Positions 18,310 through 31,689 of a stretch of DNA of 64,000 nt are shown one piece after another. Origin of the DNA: Ferrimonas marina (GTDB taxonomy: Bacteria > Pseudomonadota > Gammaproteobacteria > Enterobacterales > Shewanellaceae); NCBI RefSeq assembly GCF_900129905.1, contig NZ_FQXG01000007.1, positions 248,001 through 312,000 of the forward strand, written 5' to 3'. Under the pieces are notes generated by a model. That model saw only the letters and a list, made by a program, of their open reading frames with translations. It was not told the DNA's origin and did not search any database. Position numbers and translations under genes: made by a program. Each line of letters begins with the position of its first letter. The first letter of the stretch is position 1.

Positions 18310-19071
18310 TCAGAAGCGCAGGCCGCCATCGATCTCCAGCACCCGGCCATTGATGTAGTCATTGTTGACGATAAAGGCCACGGTACGGGCGATCTCGTCC
18401 GGCTTGCCAACACGACCGGCGGGGATCATCCCCTCCAATCGTGCCAGTGCCTCCGGCTTCATCGACTCCACCATCTCGGTGGCGATAACGCCCGGGGCAA
18501 TGGCAGCGGTACGGATATTGTGACGGGCCAACTCCCGAGCCCAGCCGGTGGTCATGGCTACCACCGCTGCCTTGGAGGCGGCGTAGTTGGTTTGGCCGAT
18601 GTTACCGGAGCGGGCCAGTGAGGAGATGTTGATGATCACCCCACCCTGGCCGTGCAGCGCCATCTGGGCAGCCGCCTCACGACCACACAGGAAGCTGCCG
18701 GTCAGGTTCACGTCGATCACCGACTGGAACTGGGCCAGGGACATCTTGCTCTGCACCGCCCCCTCCTTGACCTTCACCAGCATGCCATCACGCAGCAAAC
18801 CGGCATTGTTGATCAGCACATGAGGGCCGCCGATCTCCTGGGCAATGCGCTCAAATACCTGCTCTACCGACGCTTCCTCGGTGATGTCCAGGGGGAAAGT
18901 CTCAGCCTTCAGCCCCTGCTCCGCCAGCAACCCGGCGGCACGGGCCAGGGCATCCTGGTTGATGTCGATCAGCACCAGCTTGGCGCCCTGGCTGCCCAGA
19001 TGCTGGGCCATCGCCAAGCCCAGGCCACCGGCTCCGCCGGTGATCACCACCACTTTGTTATCCAGTTCCAT
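18310..19071 (-). CDS. SDR family oxidoreductase (FabG-like)
   Basis: A 253-residue classical short-chain dehydrogenase/reductase. It has the NAD(P)-binding motif TGGAGGLG (about 11-18), the NNAG motif, and the catalytic Ser-Tyr-Lys triad in [21 protein letters not shown] (YxxxK). The C-terminus [13 protein letters not shown] is typical of FabG relatives, so the product probably reduces a 3-oxoacyl or similar carbonyl, but the substrate cannot be read from sequence. Start ATG at 19071 has AAGGA nine bases upstream. It follows the antiporter gene by 120 bp. Confidence 0.88.
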   Translation of the reverse strand: MELDNKVVVITGGAGGLGLAMAQHLGSQGAKLVLIDINQDALARAAGLLAEQGLKAETFPLDITEEASVEQVFERIAQEIGGPHVLINNAGLLRDGMLVKVKEGAVQSKMSLAQFQSVIDVNLTGSFLCGREAAAQMALHGQGGVIINISSLARSGNIGQTNYAASKAAVVAMTTGWARELARHNIRTAAIAPGVIATEMVESMKPEALARLEGMIPAGRVGKPDEIARTVAFIVNNDYINGRVLEIDGGLRF

Positions 19072-19191
19072 GGTTTTTATCCTTGTTGTTCGATTCGCTG
19101 CGGCAAACCACTGCCAGCTTGATGCCCAGCATGCCAAAGCCGGTCCCCCGGGGACAAACCCAAGGGCGAAATGGGGATTGATACAGGTGGA

Positions 19192-21135
19192 TTAAAACCC
19201 TTCCAACAGCCGTCGCTCGGCGCGCTCCATCTTCGAGGGCGGCCCCTGCAGCAACAGGATATCCCCCTCCTGGAACTGCAGCTCATCATCCAGCGCCTGG
19301 CGAGCATCCTCACGCTGTACCGCCTCAACACTGACCTGCCACTGCTGCAGCGAGATCTCCTGCAGACTGCGCCCGACCGCCCAGGCATCCCGGGTCAGGG
19401 TGATACCATGCAGTTGCTCCCGTGGAGTCTCCTCACCAGAGAAGAAGCCATGCAGGGTGGAGTAGTGACGGCGCCGCTCGCGCTCAAGCCGCTTGAGGAT
19501 GGTGGAGAGGGGCACATCCAGGCGATAGAGCACCTGGGAGACCAGCATCAGGCTGCCCTCCAGCGATTCAGGAATGACCTGGTCGGCCCCCGCTTCTCGC
19601 AACGCCTTAAGGGTCTTGTCATCCCGGGTGCGCACCAGGATTGGCAGCTTGGGAGAAAGCGCCCGGATGCAATCGAGCTGGTTGAAGATGGCGCGGCGGT
19701 TGTCGTAGGTCACCACCACCATCTTGGCCCGGAGCAGCCCTGCGTCCTTGAGGATCTCGCTGCGGCGGCCGTCACCAAACAGCACCGGCTCGCCACCACC
19801 CCGGGCTTCACGCACCCGCACCGGGTCCAGATCCAGCGCCAGGTAGGGGATCCCCTCCCGGCGCATAAAGCGAGCCAGGGTTTGGCCTACCCGACCGTAG
19901 CCGAGTAACAGGACGTGATCCTCAAGCTGGGGTGCCTTGGGCTGGATATCCCCGCCAGTAAGGCGATCGCCACTGCCGAGCATCAGCTTGGCCAGCTCCA
20001 GGCAGCGGTTAATCAGGGTGGGGGCCAGCACCATAGAGAGCACCCCCACCACCACGATAAGATTACCCAAGGCAGGATCGATCACCTGCCAGGTCAGTGC
20101 CAGTCCCACCAGGATAAAGCTGAACTCGCCGATCTGCGCCAGACATAGGCCGGTAGCCAGGGCGTCCTTGATCTTCTCACCGGTGCCCACCGCCAGCATC
20201 GCCACAATGGCCGCTTTCATCAGCATCACCAGTGGCAGCATCAGCAGCAGCAACAGCCAGTGCTCCATCACGATGGAGATATCCAGCAGCATCCCCACCG
20301 AAACGAAGAACAGCCCCATCAGCAGATCGCGAAAGGGACGGATGTCAGCTTCCAACTGCTGTCGATACTGGCTCTCCCCCAGCAGCATCCCCGCCAGGAA
20401 GGCCCCCAGTGCCATCGACAGACCCAGCCAGAGGGTGACAAAGCCGGTGGCCAGGGCCACCACCAGGGTGGTAAGGACAAACAGCTCGTCGGAGCGGGAG
20501 CGGGCCACCTCATCAAACAGCCTCGGCAGCAGGTAGCCGCCGGCCCACAGCAGCGCAGTAAACACCGCACCGGCCTTAAGCAGGGCCCAGCCCAGCTCAA
20601 ACACCAGGGCGGTGCCAACGTTTTCGGAGCCCAACATGGGGATGATGATCAGCAGGGGGATCACCGCCAGGTCCTGGAACAGCAGCACACTGACGGAAAG
20701 CTCACCATGACGACGGTTGAGCCAACCCAGCTCATCCAGCTGTTTCAGTACGATGGCAGTAGAGGAGAGGGCGATGGCGGCGCCCACCACGATGGCGGCG
20801 CGCAGCTCAACCCCCAGGGCGAGGGCGATAAGCGAGGCGATCCCCCCGGTGACCAACACCTGGGCGCTGCCCAGGCCAAACACCCGGCTGCGCATCGCCC
20901 ACAGCCTGGGCAGGGAGAACTCGAGGCCAAGGGAAAACATCAGGAAAACGATACCCAGTTCGGCAACCAGGTGGATCTGATCCTGGGTCAGCCAGGCCAG
21001 GCCTTCGGGGCCAGCGAGCAGCCCTAAGCCCAGCCAGGCCAGGATCACCGGCAAGCCCAAGCGACGCACCAAGGCGATGGCCACAATGGCCATGGTGGCC
21101 AACAACAACCCTAAGCCTAACCAGCTTTCCTGCAT
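19192..21135 (-). CDS. CPA2 family monovalent cation:proton antiporter with RCK domain (KefB/YbaL type)
   Basis: A 647-residue inner-membrane protein. The first ~380 residues form 12-13 membrane segments of the Na+/H+ exchanger fold. A cytoplasmic RCK/TrkA-N nucleotide-binding domain follows (about 410-540; HVLLLGYGRVGQTLARF is the Rossmann glycine motif), then a TrkA-C domain (about 560-645). Such proteins exchange K+ or Na+ for protons under redox or electrophile control. No KefF/KefG ancillary protein is adjacent. The start at 21135 has a perfect AGGAGG site, unlike in-frame codons farther upstream inside tilS. Confidence 0.9.
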   Translation of the reverse strand: MQESWLGLGLLLATMAIVAIALVRRLGLPVILAWLGLGLLAGPEGLAWLTQDQIHLVAELGIVFLMFSLGLEFSLPRLWAMRSRVFGLGSAQVLVTGGIASLIALALGVELRAAIVVGAAIALSSTAIVLKQLDELGWLNRRHGELSVSVLLFQDLAVIPLLIIIPMLGSENVGTALVFELGWALLKAGAVFTALLWAGGYLLPRLFDEVARSRSDELFVLTTLVVALATGFVTLWLGLSMALGAFLAGMLLGESQYRQQLEADIRPFRDLLMGLFFVSVGMLLDISIVMEHWLLLLLMLPLVMLMKAAIVAMLAVGTGEKIKDALATGLCLAQIGEFSFILVGLALTWQVIDPALGNLIVVVGVLSMVLAPTLINRCLELAKLMLGSGDRLTGGDIQPKAPQLEDHVLLLGYGRVGQTLARFMRREGIPYLALDLDPVRVREARGGGEPVLFGDGRRSEILKDAGLLRAKMVVVTYDNRRAIFNQLDCIRALSPKLPILVRTRDDKTLKALREAGADQVIPESLEGSLMLVSQVLYRLDVPLSTILKRLERERRRHYSTLHGFFSGEETPREQLHGITLTRDAWAVGRSLQEISLQQWQVSVEAVQREDARQALDDELQFQEGDILLLQGPPSKMERAERRLLEGF

Positions 21136-21154
21136 CCCTACCTCCTGGTATCGC

Positions 21155-22474
21155 TTATCCTGGTTCTGGGCACCATCCCTGCCCATGCGTGCTCTGGGCC
21201 CAGCTTTCCTGCCAGTAACCCAATGCCGCGATAGGCCTGTCATGGTAACAGAGCATCGCCACCCGGTCTCGCTGCCAGGGTGGCACGCCATATTCCTGCC
21301 ACAGCTTCTTCAGTGGCCGAGAGCCGTTGCGCCCCACCGGGTGCAGGCGCAGGCTGCCGGGCAAACCGTAGCACACGGTTAATCCGCTAAGCCCCTGGGG
21401 CAGCGACAAGCGCGGCCCACTGTCTCGAGAGACCAACTTCCAATGCTCGCCATTGGCCAGAGGGTCCGGGCCAAAAACCTCCTGGGTGGGCAGCACCGGC
21501 GGGGCTTTAGCCAACAGGTAGAGCCCCTGCTGATAGCGCCGTACCGACCATTCGCCCCAGTCCAATTGTGGCTGACTGTCCGGCCGTGCGGTCCAGAAAT
21601 CCTGTAGCTGGGCCAGTTGTACCCGGCTGGGCAGCAGGGCGTCCTGCAAAGCCAGCCAGTAGCGCAGCAGGTTATTGCGTCGGGCGAGGCTAAAGCCCTC
21701 ACTGTTGGTCAATGACAGCCCCTGCCCCGGCAGGACGCAGGCCTGCCAGTCCTGCTGGGCTAGTTCATCGCACAATTGCTGCTGCTCAGCGCAGAGCTCG
21801 GCACTGCGGGCCAGGCTGCGTTTGACCCCCGGCCAGCGCTGCTGCCACTGGGGCAGCACCTGGTGGCGCAGGAAGTTGCGGTCAAAACGTAGGTCCTGGT
21901 TGGAGTCATCCTCGATGTGGGCCAGCCCCAACTCCCGAGCCGCGGCTTCCAGCTCAGCACGCTCAAAGGCCAGCCAGGGACGCAGCAAGCGCCCCGCCCC
22001 CAGAGGCTGCTGCGCCGGCATGGCCGACAGGCCCTTAGGGCCACTGCCACGCTTGAGCGCCAACAGCAGAGTTTCCGCCTGATCGTCCAAGTGGTGCCCG
22101 GTCAGCAGAATATCCTGCGCGCAGATACGCTGTTTAAACGCCTGATATCTCGCCGTTCTGGCCAGGGCTTCGACGCTTTCGCGAGGGCCGGGGTTGAGCT
22201 GAACCGGGATGATCTCGATGGCCAGGCCCAGTTGCTCTGCGCTGCGTTGGCAATGCTCTGCCCAGGAATCGGCGTTGGCGGACAGGCCATGGTGGACATG
22301 AAGAAGGTGACAGGGGATGTCAGGGTGGTGGGATTGCCAGCGGGCCAGCAGTGTGGCCATCAGTTGCGAGTCGACGCCACCGCTGTAGCCCAGCCAGACC
22401 CGCTTGGGCTGGGCCTGGCTCAGGGCGCACTCCAGCGCCGCGTAAAGCGGCGCGGTGGCTAACTCAGCGGCAAT
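21155..22474 (-). CDS. tilS: TilS, tRNA(Ile)-lysidine synthase (start codon abnormal)
   Basis: TilS converts the wobble cytidine of tRNA-Ile(CAU) to lysidine, an essential step. The ATP-binding PP-loop SGGVDS lies in frame at about 22366-22383, upstream of the first ATG (22360), so the gene must start earlier. Upstream the frame reads [14 protein letters not shown]..., a normal TilS N-terminus, but contains no ATG, GTG or TTG before a stop inside accA. Candidates are ATT at 22474 (used here, giving 439 residues and overlapping accA) or CTG at 22435. The TilS middle and C-terminal domains follow. A sequencing error or a rare start codon would explain this. Confidence 0.85.
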   Translation of the reverse strand: MAAELATAPLYAALECALSQAQPKRVWLGYSGGVDSQLMATLLARWQSHHPDIPCHLLHVHHGLSANADSWAEHCQRSAEQLGLAIEIIPVQLNPGPRESVEALARTARYQAFKQRICAQDILLTGHHLDDQAETLLLALKRGSGPKGLSAMPAQQPLGAGRLLRPWLAFERAELEAAARELGLAHIEDDSNQDLRFDRNFLRHQVLPQWQQRWPGVKRSLARSAELCAEQQQLCDELAQQDWQACVLPGQGLSLTNSEGFSLARRNNLLRYWLALQDALLPSRVQLAQLQDFWTARPDSQPQLDWGEWSVRRYQQGLYLLAKAPPVLPTQEVFGPDPLANGEHWKLVSRDSGPRLSLPQGLSGLTVCYGLPGSLRLHPVGRNGSRPLKKLWQEYGVPPWQRDRVAMLCYHDRPIAALGYWQESWAQSTHGQGWCPEPG

Positions 22475-23423
22475 AGCCGTAGCCCATCAGGCGCTCGTAG
22501 CGCTCCGACAGCAGGCGATCCAGGTCCAGACCCTGGAGCAGGCCCAGATCCTCTTCCAACCGCGCCTTGAGGCTGTTGGCCATGCCGGTGGGATCCTTGT
22601 GGGCACCGCCCATCGGCTCCTTGATGATGTTGTCCACCAGGCCCAGCTCGTGCAGGCGCTGAGCGGTGATCCCCATGGCTTCCGCCGCCTTGGGCGCCTG
22701 TGCCGCGTCCTTCCACAGGATGGAAGCACAGCCTTCCGGCGAGATCACCGAGTAGGTGGAGTACTGCAGCATGTTAACGCGGTCACCCACACCGATGGCC
22801 AGTGCCCCGCCGGAGCCACCTTCGCCGATCACGGTGCACACCACCGGCACCTTGAGGCCGGACATCACCAGCAGGTTCTTGGCGATCGCCTCGGACTGGC
22901 CACGCTCTTCGGCACCAACGCCGGGGTAGGCGCCAGGGGTGTCGATGAAGGTCAGGATCGGCAGCTTGAAGCGCTCCGCCATCTCCATCAGACGTAGCGC
23001 CTTGCGGTAGCCTTCCGGACGTGGCATACCGAAGTTGCGGCGGATCTTCTCCTTGGTGTCGCGACCCTTCTGCTGGCCGATCACCATCACCGGCTGATCG
23101 TTGAAGCGAGCGGTACCACCGATGATCGCCTCGTCGTTGGCGTAGGCGCGGTCACCGGCAAGCTCGTCAAACTCGGTAAACAGCATGCGAATGTAGTCCG
23201 CGGTGTAGGGACGCTGCGGGTGGCGAGCCAGCTGAGACACCTGCCAGGGGGCCAGATCGGAGAAGATCTTGCGGGTCATTACCTCGCGCTTCTCCTCCAG
23301 TTGGCTGATCTCCTGCTCCAGATCCAACTCCAGGTCGCCGTTTTGCGAGACCTTACGCAGCTCTTCGATTTTTGCTTCCAGCTCCGCGATGGGCTGTTCA
23401 AACTCCAGAAAGTCCAAGCTCAT
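22464..23423 (-). CDS. accA: AccA, acetyl-CoA carboxylase carboxyltransferase alpha subunit
   Basis: AccA with AccD transfers the carboxyl group from biotin to acetyl-CoA, the first step of fatty acid synthesis. The 319-residue protein starts [19 protein letters not shown] as in E. coli, with AGGA upstream; an upstream in-frame codon was rejected. The carboxyltransferase core includes [29 protein letters not shown] and the oxyanion region [15 protein letters not shown]. It follows dnaE, the standard gammaproteobacterial order, and its end overlaps the probable start of tilS. Confidence 0.97.
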   Translation of the reverse strand: MSLDFLEFEQPIAELEAKIEELRKVSQNGDLELDLEQEISQLEEKREVMTRKIFSDLAPWQVSQLARHPQRPYTADYIRMLFTEFDELAGDRAYANDEAIIGGTARFNDQPVMVIGQQKGRDTKEKIRRNFGMPRPEGYRKALRLMEMAERFKLPILTFIDTPGAYPGVGAEERGQSEAIAKNLLVMSGLKVPVVCTVIGEGGSGGALAIGVGDRVNMLQYSTYSVISPEGCASILWKDAAQAPKAAEAMGITAQRLHELGLVDNIIKEPMGGAHKDPTGMANSLKARLEEDLGLLQGLDLDRLLSERYERLMGYGYCR

Positions 23424-23462
23424 ATTCCTATTCGCGTTGCGGGGCATCCTGCGCCCCGGCGG

Positions 23463-26960
<3,498 letters not shown>

Positions 26961-27033
26961 CGGCATGGCGGGGCCACTTCTCTCCGGAAAGTGGGGCACC
27001 GATGCCCCACCTCAAAAAGTTATCTTGTCAGTT

Positions 27034-27636
27034 TTACCGTACTTTCGCTGTCGCGTCTCGTTGCGACAGGGCACGTTGTACCGGCGCGAAGCTGGTACGG
27101 TGCTCCGGCAGGGGGCCGTGGGCCTGGAGTGCTTCCAGGTGGGCCTTGGTGGGGTAGCCTTTGTGTTTGGCAAAGCCGTACTGCGGGTGACGGCTGTCCA
27201 GCGCCACCATTTCGAGATCCCGCACCACCTTGGCCAGGATGGAGGCGGCGGAGATGGCGGGCTCCTTGTCGTCCCCTTTCACCAACGCCTCGGCGGGCAG
27301 GCCACCGAAGTCCGGGCAGCGGTTGCCATCCACCCGGACCAGGGTCGGGGTGACGGACAGGCCGGCTACTGCGCGCTGCATCGCCAGCATGGTGGCATGA
27401 AGGATGTTGAGCTGGTCGATCTCCGCCACGCTGGCGCGGGCGACATGCCAGGCCAGGGCCTTCTCGCGGATCTCATCAAACAGCAAGATCCGCTTCTTCT
27501 CCGACAGCTTCTTTGAGTCTCTGAGGCCCTCGATGGGGTTGGCGGGATCCAGGATCACCGCCGCGGTGACTACGTCCCCCACCAGCGGGCCGCGGCCCAC
27601 CTCATCAACCCCGGCGATACGCTCAATCACCGCCAT
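27034..27636 (-). CDS. rnhB: Ribonuclease HII
   Basis: RNase HII removes ribonucleotides misincorporated in DNA. The 200-residue protein has the signature [22 protein letters not shown] (catalytic Asp-Glu-Asp set with [17 protein letters not shown] and VDGNRCP). The start region is a run of GTG and ATG codons overlapping the end of lpxB; ATG at 27636 or 27642 are both possible. It sits between lpxB and dnaE as in E. coli. Confidence 0.95.
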   Translation of the reverse strand: MAVIERIAGVDEVGRGPLVGDVVTAAVILDPANPIEGLRDSKKLSEKKRILLFDEIREKALAWHVARASVAEIDQLNILHATMLAMQRAVAGLSVTPTLVRVDGNRCPDFGGLPAEALVKGDDKEPAISAASILAKVVRDLEMVALDSRHPQYGFAKHKGYPTKAHLEALQAHGPLPEHRTSFAPVQRALSQRDATAKVR

Positions 27637-28858
27637 CACCATCACCACCCTCGCCGTCGTCGCTCTCCATCACCGGATTGTCGTGCAGACGACGTTGCTT
27701 GTTCGCCTCAACAACGGCCATCACCGCCTCGGCGGCGCGGGCCGACGCATCGCGACGGATCTGCTGATGCAGCTCGGTAAAGCGGCTGACCAGGGGGGTC
27801 GGATCCAGGGTCAGCTTCTGCTCCACCTCCGCTACCAGCTTTTCCACGGTACAGTCGTACTGCAGCAGCTCGGGCACCAGGTCCTCACCGGAGAGCAGGT
27901 TGGGCAGGGCTACCCGGTCCACCGACATCATCGCCTTGGCGATGTGGTAGGTCAGGGTGCTGACCTTGTAGGCCACCACCATGGGGCGTTTAACCAGCAT
28001 CGCCTCCAGGGTAGCGGTGCCGGAGGCCAGCAGGATGGCGTCCGAGGCAGTCATCACCTCACGGGAGCGGCCATCCACCAGGGTCAGCTCAGGGGCTTGT
28101 TCCATCTCGGCCAGCAGCGTTTCGAGTTGCTCGCGGCGGGCGGCGTTGGCCAGCGGCACCGCAATGGTGAGATCCGGCAGCCGACGTTGCAGCTCGGCTG
28201 CCGCCTGCAGGAACACCGGGCCGATGCGGCTCATCTCGCCACCGCGGCTGCCCGGCAGCATCGCCAGCACCTTGCCCTGGGCCGGTAGACCCAGCGCTTC
28301 ACGGGCCGGGCCGGGCTCACTGACCAGCGGGATCTCATCCGCCAGGGTATGGCCGACAAACTCGCAGCTGACCTGGTGCTGGTCATAGAAGGCTTTTTCA
28401 AAGGGCAGCAGCGCCAGCACCTGATCGGTGGCAGCGTCGATCTTGAAGATCCGCTTGGGACGCCAGGCCCAGACCGAGGGACTGACGTAGTGCACCGTAG
28501 GGATCCCGGCGTCCTTGAGGGTTTTCTCCACCCGCAGATTGAAATCCGGGGCGTCGACGCCGACAAAGACATCGGGCTTGAGTTCGGTGATCCGCTCCAC
28601 CAGTTCGCGCTTGATCTTGAGCAGCCGTGGCAGGCGACCGAGCACCTCCACCAGGCCCATCACCGACAGCTCCTCCATCGGGAACCAGCTGTCCAGACCC
28701 TGCTCAATCATCAGCTCGCCGCCGATGCCGACAAAGCGGGCGTCCGGATGCTGCTGGCGCAGCGCCTTGAGCAGACCAGCACCTAAAATATCGCCGGAGA
28801 TCTCTCCGGCGACGATGGCAATGGTCAGTGGGCGGAACTCCTCCAAACTGGCCTCCAC
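27623..28858 (-). CDS. lpxB: LpxB, lipid-A-disaccharide synthase
   Basis: LpxB condenses UDP-diacylglucosamine with lipid X to make the lipid A disaccharide at the inner membrane. The 411-residue protein has the GT19 landmarks [25 protein letters not shown] and [14 protein letters not shown]. It starts with GTG at 28858, immediately after lpxA. The C-terminus carries an unusual acidic, Gly-rich tail ([13 protein letters not shown]) of about 15 residues that overlaps the rnhB start; typical LpxB ends earlier, at about 380 residues. Confidence 0.95.
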   Translation of the reverse strand: MEASLEEFRPLTIAIVAGEISGDILGAGLLKALRQQHPDARFVGIGGELMIEQGLDSWFPMEELSVMGLVEVLGRLPRLLKIKRELVERITELKPDVFVGVDAPDFNLRVEKTLKDAGIPTVHYVSPSVWAWRPKRIFKIDAATDQVLALLPFEKAFYDQHQVSCEFVGHTLADEIPLVSEPGPAREALGLPAQGKVLAMLPGSRGGEMSRIGPVFLQAAAELQRRLPDLTIAVPLANAARREQLETLLAEMEQAPELTLVDGRSREVMTASDAILLASGTATLEAMLVKRPMVVAYKVSTLTYHIAKAMMSVDRVALPNLLSGEDLVPELLQYDCTVEKLVAEVEQKLTLDPTPLVSRFTELHQQIRRDASARAAEAVMAVVEANKQRRLHDNPVMESDDGEGGDGDGGD

Positions 28859-28859
28859 C

Positions 28860-29630
28860 TTAGCGTACGATCCCGCGGCTGGAGCTTTCCACGAAGTCCG
28901 CCATACCGACCACCTCGGGGTGCTCCTCAGCCAGCTTGCGCAGTTCAGGCAATGCCTCAGCGGTGGTCAGGCCGCTGCGGTACAGGGTCTTGTAAGCCTT
29001 GCGGATCGCAGCAATCGCCTCCTTGGAGAAGTCACGACGCTTAAGGCCTTCGCTGTTGATGGTGCGGGGCACCGCGCTTTGGCCGGAAACCATCACGTAG
29101 GGTGGTACGTCCTGCAGCACCAGCGAGCAGCCGGCGGTGAAGGCATGGGCACCGATATGAACGAACTGGTGTACCCCGGTCATGCCGCCAAGGATCGCCC
29201 AGTCATCCACCCGGACATGACCGGCGATGGAGGCGTTGTTGGCCAGGATCACGTTGCTGCCCACCACGCAGTCGTGGGCCACGTGGGTATAGGCCATAAA
29301 CAGGTTGTTGGAGCCGATCTTGGTCAGCCCCTGGTCCTGAATGGTGCCACGGTGCACGGTACAGCACTCACGGAAGATGTTGTTGTCGCCAATCTCAACC
29401 CGGGTCGGTTCGCCGGCGTACTTCTTGTCCTGGCACTCTTCGCCAATGGAGCTGAACTGGAAGAACTTGTTGCCCTTACCAATGATGCAAGGACCCTTGA
29501 TCACCACGTGGGAGCCCACCCAGGTGTCGTCACCGATCTCCACATCGGCACCGATGTAGGTGAACGGACCGATGGTGACGTTGTTTCCGATTTTGGCGTC
29601 CGGATGGACTACCGCGTTGGCATCAATCAC
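28860..29630 (-). CDS. lpxA: LpxA, UDP-N-acetylglucosamine acyltransferase
   Basis: LpxA performs the first step of lipid A synthesis, putting a hydroxyacyl chain on UDP-GlcNAc. The 256-residue protein is a left-handed beta helix with repeated hexapeptides ([22 protein letters not shown]), the catalytic His in the HDCVVG region, and a helical C-terminus ending SSRGIVR. The start is GTG at 29630 (GTG ATT GAT), two bases after the fabZ stop. The genes fabZ-lpxA-lpxB are tightly packed, as in other gammaproteobacteria. Confidence 0.96.
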   Translation of the reverse strand: MIDANAVVHPDAKIGNNVTIGPFTYIGADVEIGDDTWVGSHVVIKGPCIIGKGNKFFQFSSIGEECQDKKYAGEPTRVEIGDNNIFRECCTVHRGTIQDQGLTKIGSNNLFMAYTHVAHDCVVGSNVILANNASIAGHVRVDDWAILGGMTGVHQFVHIGAHAFTAGCSLVLQDVPPYVMVSGQSAVPRTINSEGLKRRDFSKEAIAAIRKAYKTLYRSGLTTAEALPELRKLAEEHPEVVGMADFVESSSRGIVR

Positions 29631-29632
29631 GT

Positions 29633-30082
29633 TTACATCTCTCGCTTAGCGCACATTAGATCGGCGCTGCATACCACTTTACCGTCCACCAGGGCGCGGG
29701 CTTTGTAGAAGCCGATACCACGACGGTCCTTCAAGAACTCTACCTCCAGCTGCAGGGCGTCACCCGGCACCACCGGCTGCTTGAAGCGGGCGTTGTCGAT
29801 GCCAGCAAACAGGTAGAGGCTGTTCTCTTCCTTGCCGTGGGTCTTGAACGCCAGGATGGCGGAGGCCTGGGCCAGCGCTTCCAGGATCAGGACGCCGGGC
29901 ATCACCGGCATCTGCGGGAAGTGGCCGGGGAAGAAGGGCTCGTTGTAGGAGACGTTCTTCAGTGCCACCAGCTTCTCGCCGGGGGTATAGTCCAGGACGC
30001 GGTCGACCAGGACGAAGGGATGGCGGTGCGGCAGGTGGTCCAGGATCTCCCGGATCTCCATGGTGTTCAGTTGTTCGGACAA
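29633..30082 (-). CDS. fabZ: FabZ, 3-hydroxyacyl-ACP dehydratase
   Basis: FabZ dehydrates 3-hydroxyacyl-ACP and competes with LpxA/LpxD for substrate. The 149-residue hot-dog-fold protein has [16 protein letters not shown] and the catalytic region [26 protein letters not shown]. The best start is TTG at 30082, with GAGG eight bases upstream; the next ATG (30061) would lose seven residues. E. coli fabZ also uses TTG. Confidence 0.95.
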   Translation of the reverse strand: MSEQLNTMEIREILDHLPHRHPFVLVDRVLDYTPGEKLVALKNVSYNEPFFPGHFPQMPVMPGVLILEALAQASAILAFKTHGKEENSLYLFAGIDNARFKQPVVPGDALQLEVEFLKDRRGIGFYKARALVDGKVVCSADLMCAKREM

Positions 30083-30102
30083 AGTGGTTTCCTCAAACCC
30101 GA

Positions 30103-31137
30103 TTATTTCTCGTCGCCGGCCTGTTCAGCCAGCTGTTTCTCCAGGGCGCGCAGACGACGGTACATGTCGTCCAGTTGGCGCATCCGAACGCTGTTTTTAC
30201 GCCAGGTTTTGGCGTCTTGCAGCGGCGGTGGCGAGGCGTACTGCCCTGGTGTCTTGATGTTACCGGTGACCCCGGTCAGACCGGACAGCAAGGTGCCGTC
30301 GCAGATCTCCAGGTGGCCGGCGATGGCGCTGTTGCCACCGAAGATACAGTGCTTACCCACCTTGGTGCTGCCAGCCACCACGGTGGCGCCAGCGATGGCG
30401 GTGTGGGCGCCAATCTGAACGTTATGGGCGATCTGCACCATGTTATCCAGGATCACCCCCTCTTCGATGCGGGTGTCATCCAGGGCACCACGGTCGATAC
30501 AGGTGTTGGCACCGATCTCGACCTTGTCGGCGATCACCACCGAGCCCAGCTGGGGGATCTTGATCCACTGGCCCTTGTCGTTGGCGTAGCCAAAGCCGTC
30601 GGAGCCGATCACGGCACCGGCGTGGATAATGCACTCGCGGCCAATGCGCACCCCATGATACAGGGTGACGTTGGCCCAAAGGCGGGTCTGGCTCCCAATC
30701 TGGACATCGGGACCGATCACGCAGCCGGGGCCAACCTGGACGTCATCGCCGATCACCACGCCCGCTTCCACCACCACGTTGGCGCCGAGGCTGACGTTGC
30801 TGCCCAGCTCAGCGCTGGGGTCGACCTGGGCGGAGGGATGGATGCCGCTGGCAGCGGCCGGGGTGCTGTCCAGCAGTCGGGCCACCATGGCATACCCCAG
30901 GTAGGGATTGGCCATGATCAGGGCGTTACCCTCGAACCCTTCGGCGTCCGCCTCAGACAGGATCACGGCGCCCGCCTGGGTCTGCTCAAGCTGGGAGCGG
31001 TACTTGGAGTTGGCCAGGAAGGCCACATGCTGTTTTTGGGCTTGCTCTAACGTAGCGACACCCTCAATGAGGGTGTCGTCGTTGCCCTGCAGGCGGGCAT
31101 CCAATGCACCCGCCAACTGCGCCAGGGTCATGCTCAT
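30103..31137 (-). CDS. lpxD: LpxD, UDP-3-O-acylglucosamine N-acyltransferase
   Basis: LpxD adds the second hydroxyacyl chain in lipid A synthesis. The 344-residue protein has an N-terminal uridine-binding domain (about 1-100), a hexapeptide-repeat beta helix (about 100-300; [22 protein letters not shown] and the catalytic-His segment [11 protein letters not shown]) and a helical C-terminus. It follows skp by three bases. Confidence 0.96.
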   Translation of the reverse strand: MSMTLAQLAGALDARLQGNDDTLIEGVATLEQAQKQHVAFLANSKYRSQLEQTQAGAVILSEADAEGFEGNALIMANPYLGYAMVARLLDSTPAAASGIHPSAQVDPSAELGSNVSLGANVVVEAGVVIGDDVQVGPGCVIGPDVQIGSQTRLWANVTLYHGVRIGRECIIHAGAVIGSDGFGYANDKGQWIKIPQLGSVVIADKVEIGANTCIDRGALDDTRIEEGVILDNMVQIAHNVQIGAHTAIAGATVVAGSTKVGKHCIFGGNSAIAGHLEICDGTLLSGLTGVTGNIKTPGQYASPPPLQDAKTWRKNSVRMRQLDDMYRRLRALEKQLAEQAGDEK

Positions 31138-31140
31138 GAA

Positions 31141-31644
31141 TCAGTTACCTTTGGTGACTGCTTCAAGAACCTTAGCAGAGATGTTGTGCTGCTCGTCGGC
31201 AAATACCACGCTGCGGGCTTCCAGCACGATGTCGTAACCGCCCTGCTCTGCCACGGTCTGAATGGCACCCTGCACCTGCATCAGGATCTTGCGTTGCTCG
31301 TCATTCTGACGCTTCTGCATGTCCTCTTCCAGGGCCTGGCCCTTGAGCTGCAGGTCTGCCTGCAGGGACTGGCCCTTACGCTCCATCTCGGTCTTCTGGG
31401 CGTCGCTCATCAGGGCAGCGTCTTTTTGCATCTTCTGCGCCAGCTCCTGCAGCTCTTCCTGCAGGGAGCGTACGGCGGCGATGCGCTCGGCGAAGTCCTG
31501 CTCCATCTTCTGGGCAACGGCTTCGCGCTCCGGGTGCTGGGCGATCACTGCGCCCATGTCGATCACGGCGATCTTCTGTTCTGCGTGGGCCGCGGGGGCC
31601 AGGGTTGCCAGCATCAGGGCGGCAGTCGCGATTACTTTTTTCAA
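31141..31644 (-). CDS. skp: Skp/OmpH, periplasmic outer-membrane-protein chaperone
   Basis: Skp is a trimeric periplasmic chaperone that carries unfolded outer-membrane proteins to BamA. The 167-residue precursor starts with a clear signal peptide (MKKVIATAALMLATLAPAAHA) and continues as a long coiled-coil arm (about 45-130). I prefer TTG at 31644, spaced well from AGGAG, over the GTG three codons upstream that lies directly on that site. It lies between bamA and lpxD, the canonical order. Confidence 0.93.
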   Translation of the reverse strand: MKKVIATAALMLATLAPAAHAEQKIAVIDMGAVIAQHPEREAVAQKMEQDFAERIAAVRSLQEELQELAQKMQKDAALMSDAQKTEMERKGQSLQADLQLKGQALEEDMQKRQNDEQRKILMQVQGAIQTVAEQGGYDIVLEARSVVFADEQHNISAKVLEAVTKGN

Positions 31645-31689
31645 GGGTTTCACTCCTATGTGAATTTATTCTGTTTCGGGTACTGGCTG

